NCBI GenBank assembly: GCA_001414345.1
Contig: LLCB01000080.1
Coordinates: 124,001 to 188,000, forward strand
Direction: 5' to 3'
Length of the DNA: 64,000 nt
From: Hymenoscyphus infarciens
Lineage: Eukaryota; Ascomycota; Leotiomycetes; Helotiales; Helotiaceae
Below the pieces are notes generated by a model. It was not told where the DNA came from, made no database searches, and saw only the letters and a list, made by a program, of their open reading frames with translations. Shown piece after piece: positions 57,030 to 64,000 of this stretch. The translations under genes were made by a program, and so were the position numbers. Position 1 is the first letter of the stretch, and each line of letters opens with the position of its first letter.

Positions 57030-58107
57030 GCTTTTCGTCACATATACGTATTTGAGGCTATTTTGAGAATTTCTATATTTACTAGCTAGCTTTAAGTATC
57101 TTACTCTATACTCTCTTATATACCTTCTTTTAGACTAATTAGGAGGCTCTCTAAGCATCTTACTAATATAAGAGTAAAAAAAGTAAGTACTACTAGCTAT
57201 TATACTTATTTAAGAGGCTAAAAGTACTAACTAATCCTAGTAAGTATATTATAAAGAGGTATAAGAGTAAGGTTAAAAAAGAGCTTAATATAACGTTAAA
57301 AGTAATAGAAAGTAGTATTAATAGAATAGAGGTTACTTAGTATAAGAAGAGGTATATATATATCTCTCTCTATTTATTAAGCTAATTTCTTAATTTACTA
57401 TAAACCTCTTCTATTTACTACTTTTCGTTATATATATATATTTAAAGCTATTTTAAGAATTTCTATATTTACTAGCTAGCTTTAAGTATCTTACTCTATA
57501 ATCTTTTATATACTTTCTTTTATACTAATTAGAAGGCTTTCTAAATATCTTACTAATATAAGAGTAAAAAAAGTAAGTACTATTAGCTATTTTAAGAAAG
57601 GTTACTTAACTAATTAAATAGAAGCTACTATAAATATAAGAAAGAATAAAGCTTTAAAAGTAATATATAAAAAACTATAAGTAACGTAGTTATAATAGAG
57701 AGTTTATCGCTTTTCGTTATATATACGTATTTGAGGCTATTTTGCGAATTTCTATATTTGCTAGCTAGCTTCTAGTATCTTACTCTATACTCTCTTATAT
57801 ACCTTCTTTTTAGACTAATTAGAAGGCTCTCTAAGTATCTTACTAATATAAGAGTGAAAAGAGTGAGTACTATCAGCTATCGCACTTATTTAAGAGGCTA
57901 AAAAGTACTTACTAAACCTAGCGAGCGTATTACGAAAAGATATAAGAGTAGAGTTGAAAAAGAGCTTAATACTAAATAAGACGTCAAAAGCGATAGGAAG
58001 TGTTATTAGTAGAATAGAGGTTACTTAGTATAAGAGAAGGCATATATATATCTCTCTCTACTTATTAAGCTGATTTCTTAATTTACTATAAACCTCTTCT
58101 AAAGATT
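57030..58107. repeat. Three tandem copies of a ~390-bp repeat
   Basis: Copy 1 (57030-57412) and copy 3 (57708-58107) are near full-length; copy 2 (57420-57598) is truncated. All start near CTTTTCGT then ATATA, share GAATTTCTATATTT followed by GCTAGCTAGCTT-type sequence, and the full copies end AATTTACTATAAACCTCTTC. Differences are mostly C/T and G/A. I found no terminal inverted repeats, so this may be tandem LTR or satellite-like sequence. Confidence 0.7.
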
Positions 58108-59089
58108 ATCTACTAACTATAGAGATCTCCTAAAGCTTTCTAAGCTAGAAGAGAGAGAGCTCTATCTATTAAAAAGTATCTATTTAATAGATATCGCTTC
58201 TAATAGCTTAGAGTAAAGTACTTCTTAAAAGTATTTAAGATTTATCTTCTAAGTACTTAAATATCTATATTTAAGACTCTATTATTAAAAGTATATTATC
58301 TAGCTCCTTAGTAAAGACTATGTCTTAAATAATATTCTAACTTTATTCTTTATATCTTTAAAGTAATTAAAAAGCGGATTATTAAATTAAGAAACTACTA
58401 GTAGAAGTATTAATTAGCTATTATTCTATATAAATTATATAAGAGAGTATCTACTAAGATATTATCTACTCCTAGTTTATACTTTAAGTATATATTAATA
58501 TTATATTAAGTAGTTAGGCGTAAAGTAGCTTATAGAGAGCGATTTTAGTAGAGATACTTTAAAAACTATTTAAAGAGTTTAATCTACGTAGTAGTGTTAT
58601 TTATATAAATAATTATTCTTCTTATTATCTATGTCTTCTTCTATTATTTAAAGAATACTTTTACTATTTTAATCTTAAAGATATTTATATTAAATTAAGT
58701 ATTCTTTCTACTTCTTAAGAGAGATAACTAAAGAGTATATTCTTTTATTAGTATATATATAGACTCTTACTATATAAATCTTAGATTATCTACTTCTAAA
58801 AAGAAGACTCTTAGGCTTTTAATAAAAGTATTATAAAAGAGGTATATATATAGATAAATATTATTAAAAAAGTATATATCGTTGAACTATAGTAATATCT
58901 TATTCTACTACTCTAGGTTCTTTTAAAAGACGCCTTCTTTTTATATAAGGTACGTAGTTAAGCTATATATATATAAACGTCTAGAAATTATAATAGAAGA
59001 TCTAGTCTAATTATATTATAAAAGCGTAAAAAGATAAGAAGCTAGTAAGTAATTTAAGCTCGTTATAAGTAACACTTCTATAGTTAATA
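58108..59089. other. RIP-mutated AT-rich sequence, probably upstream Gypsy region
   Basis: TA-rich sequence with no ORF. It precedes the plus-strand Gypsy RT remnant, so it may be degraded gag/protease, but no motif confirms this. Confidence 0.4.
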
Positions 59090-60035
59090 ACTTAGGCCTT
59101 AGATAATAAGACCTAATTATTAGTAATAAGTAGCTAAATTATTTTAAAGTTCTTCTTAACTTATTAAAGAGTTAGATTACTTAGCTAGTTAAATACCTCT
59201 TTACTCTCTACTTTAGTAAAGAGATCTTACTTTCTCTTTCTAGCTAGAACTAGAAACATATTTTAAATTACTAGTTAGATATAAATTAAAGAGAGTATAT
59301 AATCTATTAATAAGAAAGACGTGAAAAGAGTAGACTCTTAGCTAAGTTATTACTTCTTTTTATAATAATACCTTTTAACGCTTCTATCTTTAACTCTAGT
59401 CTAAAGCTTCTCTTAGCTACTAGCTTAGCTCTAAAAGGCTAGACCTTATACTTATTCAGTAGTAAAATAAGTATAAATACTATATATTTTAATATAAAAT
59501 AACCTAATTTAGAATTCTATAAAACTAGTATTTATAAGCTAGATTAGATTATTAATAAAATATTAGCTCTTTTTAAGAATAATAATAAAACTAAAGCTCT
59601 AATATAAGCTTAACGTCTAAAGTATTACTCTTTATATAAAGATATATTCTTTAAAATAGCTTTTAATAAGCTTTTACTTTATTATAAATATAATTATAAG
59701 ATTACTTTAAATAAACTACTTCTTAACTTCTTTTCTTCTTTATATTAATAGTTAATTATAGAGCTAAAAGTTATAAAAGAGTATTTTATAAAAAACCTAG
59801 ATAAAAGGTTTATTATTAATAGTAATAGCTCTTTTATCTCTCTAGTATTCTTTATTAAAAAGACTAATAGTAATAAGTTATAGTTTTATATTAATTATAA
59901 AAAGCTAAACGCTCTAATCTAAAATAATCTCTATCTAATCTCTTAAATTAATAAGCTACTTTTAAGAATAAGAAGAGTTAAAATCTTTACTAAGTTAGAT
60001 ATATAATAAGCTTTTTATTAGATCTAAATAGACTT
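59090..60035 (+). mobile_element. RIP-degraded Gypsy pol, copy 1
   Basis: Homologous over its length to 63009-63957. Around 59780-60030 it reads as the start of Gypsy RT: EYFIKNLDKRFIINSNS, then FFIKKTNSNKLQFYINYKKL, and KIFTKLDIQQAFY. The homology to copy 2 stops at about 60035-60045, where unrelated sequence begins, so the copy is cut off. Confidence 0.75.
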
Positions 60036-60045
60036 TAACTATAAT

Positions 60046-60522
60046 AGCTCTCTACAAATATACAAAGAGAGTACTTATAGAATAGTATCTAATATTAAGG
60101 AAAACTAAACTAAAGAGAAAAGCGAAGAGTATAAGCACTCTAGCTTTATTTATATATATTAAGCGAAGCCTTAGCAAAGCCTCAAGTTAACCTAGTTATA
60201 TAAGTAATATATATAACTAAGACTATTATACTACTCCCTCTTTAAAAAGGCCTCTTATAACTAAGTAGCTTTATTCTCTTTTAATATAAGAGTATTAAGC
60301 TCTAGCTTACTATAATCCTCTCTCTTAGCCTTATATACTACTTTCTATAGTAGAAGAGCTTCTAAAAGACTAGCTATTTTTAGCTTCTCTAAATAAAACC
60401 TCTTTATTAGTTATAACACATATATTAGTTATTAAGCTAGATACTAATTAAGGTCTTTATTATAGCCTTTCTACTTAATTTAGTAATAGAGAGACTACTA
60501 TCTCTTCTTACTAGCTAGTATT
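60046..60522 (-). mobile_element. AT-rich remnant, possibly an antisense LTR fragment
   Basis: The sequence differs from the Gypsy elements on both sides. On the minus strand it has LTR-like features (a downstream purine-rich stretch, and an end near GTATATTTGTAGAGAG), but no partner repeat was found in the window. Confidence 0.3.
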
Positions 60523-60900
60523 TATAATAGCACGCTATCCTGAATTGTCGGTATTCGTAGAACTACTAATACCTCTACGACTACCGATGCTTCTATAACT
60601 TATTAGATAGAAGGTGCTAAAGAGAGTAAGGATCAGATGTTATATGTTTCGTTTTAAGGTCTTATATATTTAGCTTTAAAGCTCTTATTGTTTTAGTAGC
60701 TATATTAGAAAGGACTTAGTTATTATTCTTATTAGAACTTAGTAGTCTCTAACCTCTTATATATAGATATTTATACTTAGTATAGAAGAAGAATAGTTAT
60801 TATTTTCTTTTATATTAGTATCTAGTATCTATATACGTTATTCTTCTATATATACTCCTATATACCTCTACTATAGTTATATATATTTCGTACTATTATA
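60523..60900 (+). repeat. 5' LTR of a Gypsy element, same superfamily as 9992-14499
   Basis: It begins TATAATAGCACGCTATCC and ends TTCGTACTATTATA, like the LTRs of the nested element at 9992-14499 (TGTAATAGCATGCTATCC ... TTCGTACTATTATA). It has 378 bp against 313-315, and its middle differs. The sequence after it also resembles the other element's leader (CTTACTAGTAATAG-type). Confidence 0.75.
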
Positions 60901-63900
60901 TAAAAACAATAACTCTTCCTTACTAGTAATAGCCTTAATAATATCTCCTTTAAGCTTATTACTACTCTTTATTTAGAAGTCGATTTACTCTTAACTTAGA
61001 ATATTATAATAGTATTCTTATATAACTAGGTAATTAGAGACTACCTAGATAGCTAGTAATACTAGGGTTTAGTATCTATATAAACAGCTAGTAAAAATCG
61101 TGTTATAGACATGTTAAAGGATTAAAATATACTAAGTGTTCTTAAGAGTCTTAATAACCCTAGATTTAATAAATAAGTCGACTTATAATAGTTATCTAGA
61201 AGGCTTCTAAGTCTAATCTTACCTCTCTCTCCCTCTAATTTAATATTTAATATATTAGAATCTAAAACAACCCTAGGTCCCTTCTAAGCTCTGCTCCTAA
61301 GCATAGAGCCTCCTCTTAAGAAATAAAGTTAAGCTCTTATAAAAAGGTCCTCGACTTAGTACTATACTTCTAAGAATACTAAGAAGCCTAAGAATAATAA
61401 AAGTAAAGGCCTAATACCTAGAAGCTAGAAAGGTTAATAAGACTTCTCTAATATAGACGAGATATAGAGTATAATCTAAGCTATAAAGGCTAAGGATTAA
61501 GAAAAAGAATAGAGAATTTTAGAGTAAGATAATTTAATTACCTAATTATTAAACCTAGTATAGTAAATTAGTTAATAACTACTAAATAATAACTAAAGTC
61601 TAAGTCCTATCTAACCTATATAAACACCTCTTTTAGTCTCTTTAAACTATTATCTTAGATAAGACTCTACCTCTAATATTCCTTCCTTATAATAACCTAC
61701 TCTATACTTATAACTTAAAAACACTCTAAAAGCCCTTTAACCTATTAAAAGTAAGATTATAGAAAAAATTAAACTTTTAGATAATAGTATTTTACCTATA
61801 TATAAGTAATAGAGAATATTAATATATAATCGACTCTATATAAACACTAACTATTATTAGACGCCTTTAACTTATAAAGCTCTTATTTAAAGGATAATAA
61901 TAAAACTTACCTAGAACTACTTAGAGCCTTAATATAAGTCTAATATAAGTAAGATAGTATTTAAAGATTATAAAGAAATAATTAAACTTCTTAATATCTA
62001 CTATCTAACTAGTTATAAGAAGAAGGATACTTAGAACACCTTTTAGTCTCTTTAAATAAGATAGAAGAGTTATATAGAAGAAAGTTTTATAGAATTTAAA
62101 AGTTACTTTTTAAGTATAGTAATACTTAGAGAAGTATTAGAGTAAGATAAATTCTACTATATATAAAATAAGCTTATATCTTAGCTCTAAACCTAATTAA
62201 TTAATAGTAAAAGATACTAGAATATTAACTTTAATAAGATAATAAGAGACCTATTATTTATAGATAAGAAACAACGCTATAATACTAAGTTATATATAAC
62301 TAGTATAATAAGTATTAAAAAACCTATTATAATAAGCTTATTATACTAAAAGCCTAATACTAACTAATCTCTATCTAGTTCCTTAATAAAACCCTTACTA
62401 CCCTTATATAGACTTTATTCTACTTCTTAAAAAACTTCTTAAACTCTTAAGCCCTCTTCTACTAGTAAAAGATTAAAGACTTCGTCTATAGACTAATTCC
62501 TTACTAATATAAAGTATTATAATTATAAGAAACCTAGGTATATTAAGCCTAACTATCTTAATCTATCTAGTATTAATAAAATAGATAATTAACTTAAAGA
62601 AGAATAACTACTTAAAGAGTACTCTAACTCTAACCTAGGTTAGAAGGAAAATAAAGAGGCCTAGGTAAAGATACTTTCCTAGGCCTATATAAATATAATC
62701 TAGCTAGACTTAACCTTTCTAAACTTATAAGAGAAAAACAGTTTCTTATAAATACTATACTTAGTATATAAGGATATAGTATTAAAATATAAGCTTTAGT
62801 AGATATAGAAGTAAATAGGTACCTGTTTCTAAATTAACCTCTAGCTCTTTAACTATTAAAAGTAATAGGTTTATAGATCTAGAAACTACTTTATTCTATA
62901 TCTATTTATAAATATAATAATAGTACTAAAAGCTAGGTAATATAGTTTATATAACTATATCTAAATATAGATAAGCGTTATATTTATAACTACCTCTTTA
63001 TTATTCTAGACCTTAGATAATAAGACCTAATTATTAGTAATAAGTAGTTAAACTATTTTAAAGTTCTTCTTAACCTCTTAAAGAACTAGATTACTTAGCT
63101 AGCTAATAACCCTCTAACTCTCTACTATAGTAAGGAAATTTTACTCTTACTTTCTAGCTAGAACTAGAAACCTATCTTAAACTACTAGTTAGATATAAAT
63201 TAAAAGGAATATATAATCTATTAATAAGAAAAATATAAAAAGAGTAAACTTATAAATATAGCTAAGTTATTACTCTTATTTATAATAATACCTCTTAAAA
63301 ATTTAATATCTAACTCTAGTCTAAAGCTCTTATAACCTACTAGTATAGTCTTAAAAGGTTAAACTCTATACTCTTTTATTTATAAAATTAGTATAAATAC
63401 TATATACTTTAATATAAAATAACTTAATTTAGAATTTTATATAATAAGTATCTATAAGCTAGATTAGATTATTAATAAAAGATCTACTCTTCTTTAAGAT
63501 AATAATAAGATAAGAGCTCTAATATAAGCCTAACTCTTAAAATATTACTTATCTTATAAAAACGTGTTCTTAAAAGTAGCTTTTAATAAGCTTTCTTCTT
63601 ACTACGAATATAACTATAAGATTACTTTAAATAAGCTATTTCTTAACTCCTTTTTACCTCTATATTAATAGTTAATTATAAAGCTTAAAGCTATAAAGGA
63701 GTATCTTATAAAGAACCTAGATAAGAGGTTTATTATTAATAGTAATAGCTCTTTTATCTCTCTAGTACTCTTTATTAAAAAGGCTAATAATAATAAGTTA
63801 TAATTCTATATTAATTATAAGAAGCTAAATACTTTAATCTAAAATAATCTCTACTTAATCTCTTATATTAATAAGCTCTTTTCTAAGATAAGAATAGCTA

Positions 63901-64000
63901 AAATCTTTATTAAATTAGATATTAGATAAGCTTTTTATTATATCTAAATAGACTCTAACTTAGAAGAGATAACCATGTTTAGAACTAGATATAGTATATA
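60901..64000 (+). mobile_element. RIP-degraded Gypsy retrotransposon, gag to RT, cut by window end
   Basis: A plus-strand Gypsy order is visible. A Gag region lies around 61700-62500. A CCHC zinc knuckle at 62515-62556 has its Cys and His codons turned into Tyr (reading YYNYKKPRYIKPNY, spacing CX2CX4HX4C). Then come an aspartic-protease-like stretch near 62800 and the RT start around 63700-63957 (KNLDKRFIINSNS, then KIFIKLDIRQAFY). Stops throughout show RIP. The 3' part lies beyond the window. Confidence 0.8.

Overview
The window looks like a filamentous ascomycete (Pezizomycotina) chromosome; a Leotiomycete is my best guess, but no marker gene fixes the class. Genes have short introns (about 48-95 bp, with a few longer) bounded by GT/AG. 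The genome is split into two compartments: very AT-rich blocks full of TA dinucleotides, and moderate-GC islands that carry the genes. The AT-rich blocks still show transposon motifs in which CpA/TpG has become TpA, so Trp and Gln codons read as stops. That is the footprint of repeat-induced point mutation (RIP).

Layout. 1-22450: RIP-mutated transposon graveyard, with Copia RT/RNase H at the left, a miniature LTR element (7011-7975), and a minus-strand Gypsy element split by a second LTR element (9992-14499, TSD CTTAG). Both LTRs of that second element were hit by one hAT-like MITE family, and each MITE contains a further insertion. 22450-33300: gene island 1, with a NIMA-like kinase (minus), a divergent HeLo-domain/pseudokinase protein (plus), an unknown Ser/Pro/Gln-rich protein (minus) and the RES-complex FHA protein Pml1 (plus). 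33311-37325: a 99-bp inverted-repeat element, then a 3.86-kb transposon with about 150-bp terminal inverted repeats. 37800-43451: one six-exon NLR-type gene (alpha/beta-hydrolase + NB-ARC + long disordered tail). 44240-47400: a cluster of TA-flanked inverted-repeat elements, one carrying a nested hAT-like element. 47834-56838: gene island 2, with a secreted alpha/beta hydrolase, weak or decayed small ORFs, a bZIP-like protein, a secreted precursor with twelve 8-residue repeats, and a GT25-type glycosyltransferase. 57020-64000: RIP-mutated repeats and two copies of a Gypsy element.

Functionally, two loci look like intracellular immunity or programmed-cell-death components: the HeLo-pseudokinase beside a divergent active kinase, and the hydrolase-NB-ARC receptor. 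A HeLo-type helical domain joined to a dead kinase resembles the animal MLKL architecture, and an active kinase next door makes a kinase/effector pair worth testing. The rest of island 2 (secreted hydrolase, repeat-peptide precursor, small orphan ORFs, local transposons) looks like fast-evolving accessory sequence.

Limits: all gene models, motif positions and alignments were made by eye. Intron boundaries fit the reading frame but are unconfirmed by transcripts, and family names rest on motif recognition, not searches.
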